Assembly: GCA_015066395.1 (NCBI GenBank)
Contig: SVOL01000005.1
Location: 1-64,000 of the forward strand
Source of the DNA: Oscillospiraceae bacterium
GTDB lineage: Bacteria; Bacillota; Clostridia; Oscillospirales; Acutalibacteraceae
Direction: 5' to 3'
DNA: 64,000 nucleotides
The notes below the pieces were generated by a model. It was not told the DNA's origin. It did not search any database and saw nothing but the letters and a program-made list of their open reading frames with translations. Made by a program: the position numbers and the translations under genes. How positions within the stretch are numbered: the stretch's first letter is position 1; each line of letters opens with the position of its first letter. This document shows, in pieces, positions 1 through 7,618 of this stretch.

Positions 1-131
1 TCTCTAAGACTTGAACAACCTTATTGTACTACTTTGGAGAATTTTTTTGTATAACATTCGTCGCGCACCCGCATAGCGGGTGGTTGTTTGTTTCGGACCT
101 TCCGTCCTCAACTGGCTAAAGCCATAACAAA

Positions 132-157
132 AGGCCTCGCGTATACAGCGAGGCCAA
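132..157 (-). terminator. Terminator of the putP-like gene
   Basis: An 8-bp perfect GC-rich stem (GGCCTCGC, 133-140, with its complement at 148-155) has a 7-nt loop. On the minus strand it is followed by TTTTGTT. It lies just past the stop of the symporter gene. Confidence 0.85.
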
Positions 158-165
158 AAGCAAAA

Positions 166-1716
166 TCAATCATCAATGGACTCATCGGTAGCGGCGTTGT
201 AAATAGCCAAAACCTTTTCAGAAGGCGCCTTTGTGAGCAGAGTTGCAACAACAGTCGCAACAGCGCCAACGATAAATCCGGGAACTATCTCATAAATACC
301 GGTCGGCGTAATAATGGCATCAGTAACCGTATTTGTAAAGAGAATAAGCCATGCAATATCAGCAATAGCGCCGCCCAAAATACCGGCAACGGCGCCGGTA
401 TAATTCAAACGCCTCCAGAAAAGCGACAGAATAACAACAGGACCAAATGCCGCACCGAACAGACCCCAAGCATTTTCAACCATAGCCATAATGTTGGATG
501 CCCAAGAATCAGAATCACCAAGTCCGCTCAACGCAATGACAAGACCGATAACAGTAACAGCGAGAACCACCAAACGACCGACCCAAAGCACTTCCTTGTC
601 ACCTGCCTTGTTTTTACGAATAAGCGGCTTGTAAATATCACTTGTAAACGACGACGAAGCAACCAACAGCTGAGAATCGGCGGTTGACATAGAGGCCGAA
701 ATAATGGCAGAAAGCACAATACCGGCCATAAAACCCGGGAACATATCGTTAACAATTTCGATGAATACATGCTGCTGATTACCGGCAGGGATAAGTCCGG
801 CTGCCAAAGAGTTACCATTAGACAAAATGAATGTGCGAGCCGCAAAAGCAATAACGATGGCAGCCGTAAGAGTAATGATCAACCATGTGATTGCAACTAT
901 CGACGATTTCTTAACCATTGAGGATTTCTTGATGGCCATAAATCTTACAATAATATGAGGCATACCGAAGTAACCCAAGCCCCAACCAAGGCCGGAGATA
1001 ATATCTCTCCAATCGGCTGTAAACGGATTGGCATTGAAAGCCGTAATGCCTTCGGCGAAAACACCGTTGTAGGATACATCAAAATCTCCGAATGTGTACA
1101 TAGCGATCGGAACAAGCAACAAAGCACCAAGCATAAGCAAGCCCTGGAAGAAGTCAGTCCAGCACACAGCTTTGTAGCCACCCATAAATGTGTATACAAG
1201 AATAATAGCCGCAAAAATAATCATTGCAAGCTCTTTATGTTCGTTAAACCAAGGGATGACTGTACAGAAAACAGCAGTTCCCGCATTAAAAGCAGAGGCA
1301 ACATAAACAGTAAATGCAACAAGGAAAATAATTGCGCAAATAACCTTCAAAGCAGGATTTGCAGTTGCAAAACGGTTGGTTAAGTACTGAGGTAGAGTGA
1401 TCGAATCGTCAGCGGCTTTGGAAAAACGGCGAAGTCTGCGAGCAACGATCAGCCAGTTAGCGATGGTACCTAATGCAAGACCGATACCTATCCAGGCCTT
1501 GCCCATACCAAAGGCTAAAATACTACCCGGGAATCCCATCAGCAACCAGCCACTCATATCAGATGCCTGAGCGCTCATGGCCGTGACCCACGGACCCATA
1601 GATCTGCCGCCTAAAAAATAATCCTTTTCATCGGTATCCTTTGACTTAATGAAAAAGTAAATACCGATGGCAAGCATAGCGACAAAATATAAAACGAATG
1701 CTAAAATCTTATCCAT
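166..1716 (-). CDS. putP: Sodium/solute symporter, proline permease type
   Basis: A member of the sodium:solute symporter family that most resembles PutP, which imports L-proline with Na+ across the cytoplasmic membrane. The 516-residue protein has about 13 hydrophobic segments. The SxxxSDMSGW motif near residues 48-57 and STADSQLLVASS in the middle match the Na+-binding helices of PutP. Start: the ATG at 1716 has a strong GGAGGGG ribosome site; an upstream in-frame start would run through that site. The gene stands alone, with its own promoter and terminator. Substrate is inferred from family resemblance only; other amino or organic acids remain possible. Confidence 0.88.
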   Translation of the reverse strand: MDKILAFVLYFVAMLAIGIYFFIKSKDTDEKDYFLGGRSMGPWVTAMSAQASDMSGWLLMGFPGSILAFGMGKAWIGIGLALGTIANWLIVARRLRRFSKAADDSITLPQYLTNRFATANPALKVICAIIFLVAFTVYVASAFNAGTAVFCTVIPWFNEHKELAMIIFAAIILVYTFMGGYKAVCWTDFFQGLLMLGALLLVPIAMYTFGDFDVSYNGVFAEGITAFNANPFTADWRDIISGLGWGLGYFGMPHIIVRFMAIKKSSMVKKSSIVAITWLIITLTAAIVIAFAARTFILSNGNSLAAGLIPAGNQQHVFIEIVNDMFPGFMAGIVLSAIISASMSTADSQLLVASSSFTSDIYKPLIRKNKAGDKEVLWVGRLVVLAVTVIGLVIALSGLGDSDSWASNIMAMVENAWGLFGAAFGPVVILSLFWRRLNYTGAVAGILGGAIADIAWLILFTNTVTDAIITPTGIYEIVPGFIVGAVATVVATLLTKAPSEKVLAIYNAATDESIDD

Positions 1717-1745
1717 AATTTCCCCTCCAAATATAATACTCAAGT

Positions 1746-1774
1746 ATAATAGCACACTTTTAACAAGAATGCAA
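1746..1774 (-). promoter_or_regulatory. Sigma-A promoter of the putP-like gene
   Basis: TTGCAT (1774-1769) and TATTAT (1751-1746) are separated by 17 bp on the minus strand, about 30 nt upstream of the ATG. Confidence 0.7.
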
Positions 1775-1908
1775 TACAGAACGAAGTTCAGTTAAGAAAA
1801 ACTCTATATATACTTATTCACCTATTTCATCGCAAGTTTAGCCTTACTGTTAATAAGACTTAAAAATAGAACGCGAGTGATCTTAGCAATTAAAATTTCA
1901 TAGCTGAC

Positions 1909-1937
1909 TTGAAACTGCAATCAAACGGTGGTATAAT
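1909..1937 (+). promoter_or_regulatory. Sigma-A promoter of the metal GTPase pair
   Basis: TTGAAA (1909-1914), a 17-bp spacer and TATAAT (1932-1937), 30 bp before the first GTPase gene. I saw no recognisable Zur-type palindrome next to it. Confidence 0.75.
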
Positions 1938-1966
1938 AATATGTAATTTTTATTAAAGAGGTAAAA

Positions 1967-3151
1967 ATGATGACAAAAATCGACATTTTCTCCGGCTTCT
2001 TGGGAGCAGGAAAAACAACTTTGATTAAAAAACTTATCAACGAGGCCTACAAGGGCGAAAAAATAGTTCTTATCGAAAACGAGTTTGGCGAGATCGGCAT
2101 TGACGGCTCGTTCTTAAAGGATGCAGGTATTGAGATCACCGAAATGAATTCCGGCTGTATATGTTGCAGTCTTGTCGGCGATTTCAGCACCGCTTTGAGT
2201 CAGGTTATTGATGAATTTGATCCCGACCGCATCCTCATTGAGCCTTCGGGTGTCGGCAAATTAAGCGACGTTATTCGTGCGGTTCAAAGTATTGGCAGTG
2301 ACAAGATCACCCTCAACGGCTTTACTACCGTTGTCGACGCTAATAAGTGCAAAATGTATATGAAGAACTTCGGCGAGTTCTTTAACGACCAGATAGAACA
2401 CGCAAGTTCGATTATCTTAAGCCACACCGAAAACATTTCCGAGGACAGGCTCAAAACCTGCCTTGAGCTTCTAAAAGAGCACAACTCCGACGCCACGATC
2501 GTGACCACTCCCTGGACCGAAATCGACGGTTCCGCGATTTTGGCGGCAATGGAAAAGAAGAATACTTTAGAAGCCGAACTCGCAAGGTTACAGCACGAGC
2601 ATCACCATCATCACGATGAACACTGCGAATGTCACGAGCACGAGCATCACCATCATCACGAACACGACGAGCATTGTGACTGCGGTTGTCACGCTCACGA
2701 ACATCATCACGACGAAGAGTGTGACCATCATCACCATGAACACAAACATCACGACGAGCATTGTGACTGCCACGAACACCACCACGAGCATCACCATGAT
2801 CACGGTGAGGAATGCACCTGCGGTTGCCACGACCACGATCACGGGCATCATCACGGTCACCACCATCACCACGCCGATGAAGTGTTTGCAAGCATCGGCC
2901 GGGAGACTGCAAGAAAATACACCGTCGATGAGATCACCGAAGCTCTTAATTGTCTTACCGACGAAGCAAAATATGGCGTTATACTCCGTGCAAAGGGCAT
3001 CGTAGCCGGTACCGACGGCCATTGGATCCACTTCGACTACGTTCCCGGTGAGCCCGATGTTCGTCTGGGCTCCGCCGACATTACCGGTAGACTCTGCATC
3101 ATCGGTTCAAAAATCAACGAGCAGGCATTGACCGAGCTTTTCAAACTGTGA
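1967..3151 (+). CDS. COG0523 (CobW/ZNG1-type) GTPase with His/Cys-rich insert
   Basis: A G3E-family GTPase of the kind that delivers metals, often zinc, to client enzymes. The P-loop GFLGAGKTT lies at residues 10-18 and the diagnostic CxCC motif (C64, C66, C67) follows. Residues about 210-301 form an extreme metal-binding insert, with about 48 His and 11 Cys counted by eye. A CobW C-terminal domain follows at about 325-394. The usual NKxD guanine motif is not obvious; the matching stretch reads SHTE. Start: ATG ATG after AAAGAGGT. The second GTPase gene follows after 8 bp, so the two are co-transcribed. The metal is inferred, with zinc favoured. Confidence 0.9.
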   Translation: MMTKIDIFSGFLGAGKTTLIKKLINEAYKGEKIVLIENEFGEIGIDGSFLKDAGIEITEMNSGCICCSLVGDFSTALSQVIDEFDPDRILIEPSGVGKLSDVIRAVQSIGSDKITLNGFTTVVDANKCKMYMKNFGEFFNDQIEHASSIILSHTENISEDRLKTCLELLKEHNSDATIVTTPWTEIDGSAILAAMEKKNTLEAELARLQHEHHHHHDEHCECHEHEHHHHHEHDEHCDCGCHAHEHHHDEECDHHHHEHKHHDEHCDCHEHHHEHHHDHGEECTCGCHDHDHGHHHGHHHHHADEVFASIGRETARKYTVDEITEALNCLTDEAKYGVILRAKGIVAGTDGHWIHFDYVPGEPDVRLGSADITGRLCIIGSKINEQALTELFKL

Positions 3152-3159
3152 GGTAAACT

Positions 3160-4098
3160 ATGGACGTTCCGGTATATCTTTTCACCGGCTTTTTGGAGTC
3201 GGGTAAAACCAAATTCATTCAGGAAACATTGGAGGACGAACGCTTCAATGCCGGCGAACGCACACTTTTGGTTCTGTGCGAGGAAGGCATCGAAGAGTAT
3301 GAACCCGCTAAGTTCTCAGGCAAGAATATCTTTATCAAGACCGTAGATGACAAAGAAGATCTGATGACCGAAAACTTAGAACAATGGCTTAAAGAAACTC
3401 GCTCTATTCGTGTTATCATCGAATACAACGGTATGTGGCCGATGGACGACCTATACAACGTGATGCCGCAAAAATGGACCGTTTATCAGGAGATGATGTT
3501 TGCCGATTGCAACACATTCCAAGGCTATAACACCAATATGCGAAGCCTTGTTTACGATAAGTTAAAGACTGCAGAACTGGTTATTTTCAACCGCACGACC
3601 GACAGCACCGACAAGCTTGCTTTGCATAAAATTGTCCGCGGCGTTTCCCGCAATAACGCCATTATCTACGAGTATTTAGACGGAAGCACCGAGCAGGATA
3701 CAATCGAAGATCCCCTGCCCTTTAATTTGGATGCTGATTTGATCGAGATCAAGGACACCGATTACGCTCTTTGGTACCGAGATATGATGGAAGAGTTGCA
3801 AAAATACGACGGCAAGATAATGAAATTCAAAGGCATCGTTGCCCGTGACAAAAAGATGGACCCGAAATCCTTTATCATTGGCCGTCACGTTATGACCTGC
3901 TGTGCCGACGATATTCAGTATGCAGGCCTTATTGTTGAGTGCGAGAAGGATTGCAATTTAAAGCTCTCCGACTGGGTAATTTTGACCTGCAGAGTGGCCG
4001 TTGAAAAGCACAAAGCTTACCGCGGTGTGGGTCCCGTGCTTCACGCTATTGATTATTCGCTGACATCCAAACCCGAAGAAGAGGTCGTCACATTCTAA
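3160..4098 (+). CDS. COG0523-like GTPase with DUF1980/TIGR03943-like C-terminal domain
   Basis: A 312-residue protein starting like a CobW GTPase (VYLFTGFLESGKTKF, P-loop 10-17) but without the CxCC motif, and with NRTT where NKxD is expected. The last 90 residues (GRHVMTCCADDIQYAGLIVE, with C247-C248) resemble the C-terminal part of the DUF1980/TIGR03943 proteins, such as Bacillus YcgQ, which belong to the zinc-starvation response. The gene sits 8 bp behind the His-rich GTPase and ends at a strong terminator. A role in metal trafficking with its neighbour is inferred from context and domains; the biochemical function is unknown. Confidence 0.78.
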   Translation: MDVPVYLFTGFLESGKTKFIQETLEDERFNAGERTLLVLCEEGIEEYEPAKFSGKNIFIKTVDDKEDLMTENLEQWLKETRSIRVIIEYNGMWPMDDLYNVMPQKWTVYQEMMFADCNTFQGYNTNMRSLVYDKLKTAELVIFNRTTDSTDKLALHKIVRGVSRNNAIIYEYLDGSTEQDTIEDPLPFNLDADLIEIKDTDYALWYRDMMEELQKYDGKIMKFKGIVARDKKMDPKSFIIGRHVMTCCADDIQYAGLIVECEKDCNLKLSDWVILTCRVAVEKHKAYRGVGPVLHAIDYSLTSKPEEEVVTF

Positions 4099-4100
4099 AA

Positions 4101-4127
4101 AGATCCCACAGAAATTCTGTGGGATCT
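4101..4127. terminator. Bidirectional terminator between the GTPase operon and sigE
   Basis: A near-perfect palindrome of about 12 bp (AGATCCCACAGA and complement) flanked by A and T runs on both sides. It serves the convergent operons. Confidence 0.9.
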
Positions 4128-4135
4128 TTTTATGT

Positions 4136-4843
4136 TCAATACTCTTTTTCGAGTTCGGTCTTCAATCGCTTGATGATCCGTTTTTCCAGCCTTGATATAT
4201 ACGACTGCGAAATTCCCATAATGTCGGCAACCTGCTTTTGTGTATGCTCCTTCTCGCCGCCAAGACCGAACCGCATATTCATTATCTCACGCTCACGCTT
4301 ATTTAAAAGACCTATCTGTATATTCAGAAGCCGCTTTTCATCCTCGTGTTCGACTCTGCCCGTTACTTCGTCACCGTCACTGCCCAAAATATCCGACAGC
4401 AGCAATTCGTTACCGTCCCAATCAACATTCAACGGCTCGTCAATGGATATCTCGGTCTTTAAAACGCTGGACTTGCGCATATACATTAAAATCTCATTTT
4501 CAATACAGCGTGAAGCATAGGTCGCAAGTTTGATGTTCCGCTCGGGGCAAAAGGTATTGACAGCCTTGATAAGTCCGATAGTACCGATTGAAATAAGATC
4601 CTCAACGCCTGCACCTGCCGCATCAAACTTTCTCGCAATATATACTACCAGACGGAGATTATGCACTATCAGTTTCTCACGGGCAAAGCTATCGCAATCC
4701 GTACCTAAAAGATTTAAAATATCAATTTCTTCTTCCATACTCAATGGTGCCGGCAAACTTTCAGAACCGTTGATATAATAACTGCTGTTGTTCGCAAACA
4801 AGCGTGACAGCCACCGCTTTATGATTCCAAATATCTTAATCAT
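4136..4843 (-). CDS. sigE: Sporulation sigma factor E precursor (pro-sigma-E)
   Basis: Early mother-cell sigma factor. The 235-residue protein carries the hallmark core [11 protein letters not shown]...[15 protein letters not shown] (region 2) and a C-terminal helix-turn-helix ([20 protein letters not shown], region 4). Residues 1 to about 23, ending before [11 protein letters not shown], match the inhibitory pro-sequence that SpoIIGA removes; processing at Y23 is inferred from Bacillus SigE. It follows spoIIGA by 9 bp, as in other spore formers. Many clostridia have sigG next, but here the operon ends at a terminator shared with the GTPase genes. Confidence 0.97.
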   Translation of the reverse strand: MIKIFGIIKRWLSRLFANNSSYYINGSESLPAPLSMEEEIDILNLLGTDCDSFAREKLIVHNLRLVVYIARKFDAAGAGVEDLISIGTIGLIKAVNTFCPERNIKLATYASRCIENEILMYMRKSSVLKTEISIDEPLNVDWDGNELLLSDILGSDGDEVTGRVEHEDEKRLLNIQIGLLNKREREIMNMRFGLGGEKEHTQKQVADIMGISQSYISRLEKRIIKRLKTELEKEY

Positions 4844-4852
4844 AACAACACC

Positions 4853-5707
4853 TCATTTATTTATCGTTGGCAATATTGCCGAAAAATCGTCACCCAGAGC
4901 CGACTCGGATAATACCGCTATCGGGTACTTTTCGGTCGAAAGTATTTCTCCTTTAAAATCACCGATCCAAAGATGATCGCACCGAACAGCCGGCAACATC
5001 TTTTCACCCGAAACCGTTTTAACGGGAATAAGCCTGAACCTCGACTGCAGTTCACCGTTCGGTGGAATCATCGACATAACGCAGTTACAGTCGGCAGTTC
5101 CCAGCAGCCTTTCGGCAGTAGATCGATCGATTATAAAAACCATTGAATCACCGAATACATCCTTCAGGCTGTGTCCGGAATCGACCATTGCGACACAACT
5201 GACCATACGTTCACCGATACTGATCTTCAGTTTTAATCGGTCGGCCAAAACTGCGGTCTTGGCAGTAAACCTCCGCACAACGCAGATAATTAAATAAATA
5301 ACAAAACTCAAAACTATAAGAACAACGGGTGAAATATCAAAATACACAACGCCGTTGTTGACCTGCACCTTTGAATCGGGCAATGCTAACTTTAAACCCA
5401 TTATCGCACCGGCAAAGATAAAAGAGACCGCGTAAAAAGAAAAAAACACTCGTATAAAACGTCTCAAATTTTTAAACCCGAAACCCGCAAACACCGCGAC
5501 CGCCGACGAAACAAGCCGTATCAGCAGTTCAATCGCAAATCCTTTAGTCGGTAAAAATATGTAAAGAGAAAACAGCGACGCGACCAATGAGGATAGCACA
5601 AGTCTTTTTAATCCTATTTTTTCACCGGCAATTAATGCTGTCAGCCTTAACAGCATAATATCCAAAAAGAAATTTACAAAAAGCAGGACATCAACATATA
5701 TGATCAT
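4853..5707 (-). CDS. spoIIGA: Sigma-E processing peptidase SpoIIGA
   Basis: Membrane-embedded aspartic protease that activates pro-sigma-E at the sporulation septum. The N-terminal 145 residues hold about five membrane segments. The cytoplasmic domain contains the catalytic D176-S177-G178 motif within MVDSGHSLKDVFGDS, as in Bacillus SpoIIGA. Length (284) is normal. Start ATG 5707 follows a GGGGG-type ribosome site. It is the first gene of spoIIGA-sigE and is preceded by a promoter with a Spo0A-like box. Confidence 0.95.
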   Translation of the reverse strand: MIIYVDVLLFVNFFLDIMLLRLTALIAGEKIGLKRLVLSSLVASLFSLYIFLPTKGFAIELLIRLVSSAVAVFAGFGFKNLRRFIRVFFSFYAVSFIFAGAIMGLKLALPDSKVQVNNGVVYFDISPVVLIVLSFVIYLIICVVRRFTAKTAVLADRLKLKISIGERMVSCVAMVDSGHSLKDVFGDSMVFIIDRSTAERLLGTADCNCVMSMIPPNGELQSRFRLIPVKTVSGEKMLPAVRCDHLWIGDFKGEILSTEKYPIAVLSESALGDDFSAILPTINK

Positions 5708-5727
5708 ACCGCCAACCCCCGGATCTT

Positions 5728-5761
5728 ATTATACCTGCAAAAATTCAGAGTTTATGTCGAA
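5728..5761 (-). promoter_or_regulatory. spoIIG promoter with Spo0A-like box
   Basis: On the minus strand TATAAT (5733-5728) has no good -35 at 17 bp (CATAAA). A perfect 0A box, TTCGACA, lies at 5761-5755 over the -35 region. This matches the Bacillus spoIIG design, where phosphorylated Spo0A activates a sigma-A promoter. A weaker second box (TGTCTCA) sits just upstream. Confidence 0.7.
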
Positions 5762-5777
5762 TTGAGACACACAAAAA

Positions 5778-5809
5778 AATAAAGTCCGTACAGCCTCTGT
5801 ACGGACTTT
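5778..5809 (-). terminator. Terminator of the 94-residue protein gene
   Basis: A 13-bp perfect stem (AAAGTCCGTACAG, 5781-5793, with 5797-5809) and 3-nt loop, followed on the minus strand by ATTTTTTT. It starts right at the stop codon of the gene. Confidence 0.9.
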
Positions 5810-5811
5810 AT

Positions 5812-6096
5812 TCAGATCAGTATTACACTCAAAACAACAGCGGTGACCGCCAACGCCAAAACACAGAACCCTACGCAAAGTGCAAACCGTTTTTTTCTAA
5901 TGTTTCGCTCTCTCAAATATCCTCGCTGAGACTTAGTGTTGACACGCGGAAAGTATGTCTGCATCACTCGATCGGCTTCTCTTTCTAAATTCGGAACAGT
6001 CGCTTTATTGTCCTTGACGATAAGAAAAGCCTTTTCAAAATATTCGCTTCCGATATCATTTATCTCAATAACTCTTTTGTTTATTCCTCGTATCAT
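5812..6096 (-). CDS. Small protein of unknown function with one C-terminal membrane segment
   Basis: I do not recognise a family. The 94 residues have a charged, probably cytoplasmic N-terminal part (about 1-68, rich in Arg/Lys near its end, RERNIRKKR) and a single hydrophobic helix at about 71-93. The gene is real by its GAGGAGTG ribosome site, compact fit and dedicated terminator. It lies upstream of spoIIGA-sigE on the same strand but is separated from it by the terminator, so a link to sporulation is only positional. Confidence 0.7.
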   Translation of the reverse strand: MIRGINKRVIEINDIGSEYFEKAFLIVKDNKATVPNLEREADRVMQTYFPRVNTKSQRGYLRERNIRKKRFALCVGFCVLALAVTAVVLSVILI

Positions 6097-6338
6097 TATA
6101 TCACTCCTCTTGCCTATTTTTGACTGAAACGGGCTCGCATATACACCTTTGGCTAAATGTCAAGAAAAATTTTCAAAATAATACATTTTGTAGTGCTCGG
6201 TTTACATAAATATTGTGGATAACTCTGTGGAATTTGCGGAAAAACCCTTGTTTTGCACAGACTTTCAATCACTTTTTACATAATCCGACGGTTTATGTAA
6301 CCCTACAAAAAGTAAATTTTTGCATTTTATAAAAAATG

Positions 6339-6367
6339 TTGTACCAAAGTTTAATATGTTGTATAAT
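6339..6367 (+). promoter_or_regulatory. Sigma-A promoter abutting the ogg start
   Basis: TTGTAC (6339-6344), a 17-bp spacer and TATAAT (6362-6367). Transcription would start near 6374, only 2-11 nt before the possible start codons (GTG 6376, ATG 6379, ATG 6385). Confidence 0.75.
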
Positions 6368-6375
6368 GGTGTACG

Positions 6376-7230
6376 GTGATGAAAATGAGCTACGATCCTC
6401 AAGTAAAACAGGTTGAGAACAATATAGTTATTTCGGGAGTCGAACACTTTGATCTAAAGCAGACCTTTGACTGCGGTCAGGCCTTCAGATGGCAGGAATT
6501 GTCTGATGGCACATGGGGTGCCATTGTAAGCGAAAAGTATCGCAGAGTCGGTTTCTGCGAAGGAGACATTGTAATTTACAACTGCGATATAAATGAATAT
6601 GAAGCTTTTTGGAAAGAATACCTTGACATCGACCGAGACTACGGTGCAATAATTGAAAAACTGTCGGAAAACGATATTTTAAAGAATGCTGCAAACGAAA
6701 ACAAGGGTATCAGAATCCTGAAGCAGGACAAATGGGAGACGCTCTGTTCATTTATAATCTCACAAAATAACAACATTCCGCGTATCAAAGCGATCGTTGA
6801 ACGGCTGTGCGAGCATTTCGGTGAGAAACTCACCGAGGGCTACACCTTCCCTACTGCCGAAAAAATCGCCGCTTTGGAGCCCGAAGATCTTTCAAGTATC
6901 CGCGCAGGATTCAGAGCGCGGTACATAATTGACGGAGCGCGAAAATTTGTCTCAAACGAAATAAACCGAAATCTCGTAGAAACCGCCGATATCGACACGG
7001 CACGAAACGAGCTTATGAAGATTAAAGGCGTCGGTGTAAAGGTCGCGGACTGTACCCTGCTTTTCGGTTACAACCGAGTCGATGCGCTTCCTAAAGACGT
7101 TTGGATAAAACGCGCGATCGAGCAGTTTTTTGACGGAGAATTTCCCTCTTGTGCCAGCGGATTTGAAGGCATAGCACAGCAGTATTTGTTCAATTATATA
7201 AGAAACCTATATGAAAACCCGACCAAATGA
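6376..7230 (+). CDS. ogg: 8-oxoguanine DNA glycosylase/AP lyase, OGG1 type
   Basis: Bifunctional repair enzyme that removes 8-oxoguanine and nicks the abasic site. An OGG N-terminal domain (FDCGQAFRW, residues 31-39) precedes a helix-hairpin-helix-GPD domain. Its LMKIKGVGVKVADC carries the Schiff-base lysine K222, and LPKDVW carries the catalytic D241. Length (284) fits bacterial OGG1-like enzymes. The start is uncertain: GTG 6376, ATG 6379 and ATG 6385 are in frame, none has a good ribosome site, and the promoter predicts an almost leaderless mRNA. It is a single-gene unit. Confidence 0.93.
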   Translation: MMKMSYDPQVKQVENNIVISGVEHFDLKQTFDCGQAFRWQELSDGTWGAIVSEKYRRVGFCEGDIVIYNCDINEYEAFWKEYLDIDRDYGAIIEKLSENDILKNAANENKGIRILKQDKWETLCSFIISQNNNIPRIKAIVERLCEHFGEKLTEGYTFPTAEKIAALEPEDLSSIRAGFRARYIIDGARKFVSNEINRNLVETADIDTARNELMKIKGVGVKVADCTLLFGYNRVDALPKDVWIKRAIEQFFDGEFPSCASGFEGIAQQYLFNYIRNLYENPTK

Positions 7231-7347
7231 GTGATGTTCCTTGCGGAAAATTTAAAAATTCGACTAAATGCGAGCATTGCATTTGATCGGTCGAATATAT
7301 TATAGGATGAGCCAAACAAAAATACACAAACCCTACACAAACAAAAG

Positions 7348-7393
7348 AGAGAGGACAAATCGGTTTTATAACCGATTTGTCCTCTCTTTTTTT
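7348..7393 (+). terminator. Strong terminator after ogg
   Basis: An 18-bp stem (7348-7365 with 7370-7387) is followed by a T run to 7394. It lies 117 bp after the ogg stop. Confidence 0.9.
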
Positions 7394-7404
7394 GTTAAAG
7401 CGGT

Positions 7405-7605
7405 ATGTTTGACGTGCACACGCGATAGACTCGCCTTGCTCGTGCGATATATCGTCGCTTCGCTCCAATGCGATAAGATAAAAATCCCTCACGCTCCGCA
7501 ATGCATATTGTTTGCCGCGGGCAAATATCGCTCTCAAGGAGAATATCGCAAATCCCACAAAGGTTTCATATCGCGGCGTATTGTCCGTCGAGGATAACAC
7601 GCTAA
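7405..7605. repeat. Array of small hairpins with GCGATATA-like spacers, copy 1
   Basis: Part of the 388-bp gene-free stretch between the convergent ogg and sulfatase genes. It contains short stems such as TTTGCC-GCG-GGCAAA (7511-7525) and TCTC-AAG-GAGA (7532-7542), plus the palindrome CGATATATCG (7445-7454). These are separated by repeated TATCGC/GCGATA words. The same style recurs at 57271-57475. No convincing coding frame is present. Confidence 0.55.
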
Positions 7606-7618
7606 GCCAAGATTTAAT

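Noticed and set aside
1..131. Possible feature at the left edge, with a small CACCCGC/GCGGGTG hairpin at 67-83
   Set aside because: No T tract and no coding frame; too little sequence to call anything.
2588..3031. Open frames in other phases across the His-rich region
   Set aside because: Low-complexity CAT/CAC composition keeps all frames open; the GTPase frame alone continues known domains.
6214..6222. Perfect DnaA box TGTGGATAA upstream of ogg
   Set aside because: A single isolated 9-mer, with no cluster of boxes, dnaA/dnaN genes or AT-rich unwinding region; chance is sufficient.
6276..6300. Inverted repeat TTACATAA-N9-TTATGTAA upstream of ogg, with a core (TCCGA-GGTTT) resembling 20743-20755
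   Set aside because: It lies well upstream of the -35 and the resemblance between the two loci is partial, so I do not call an operator.
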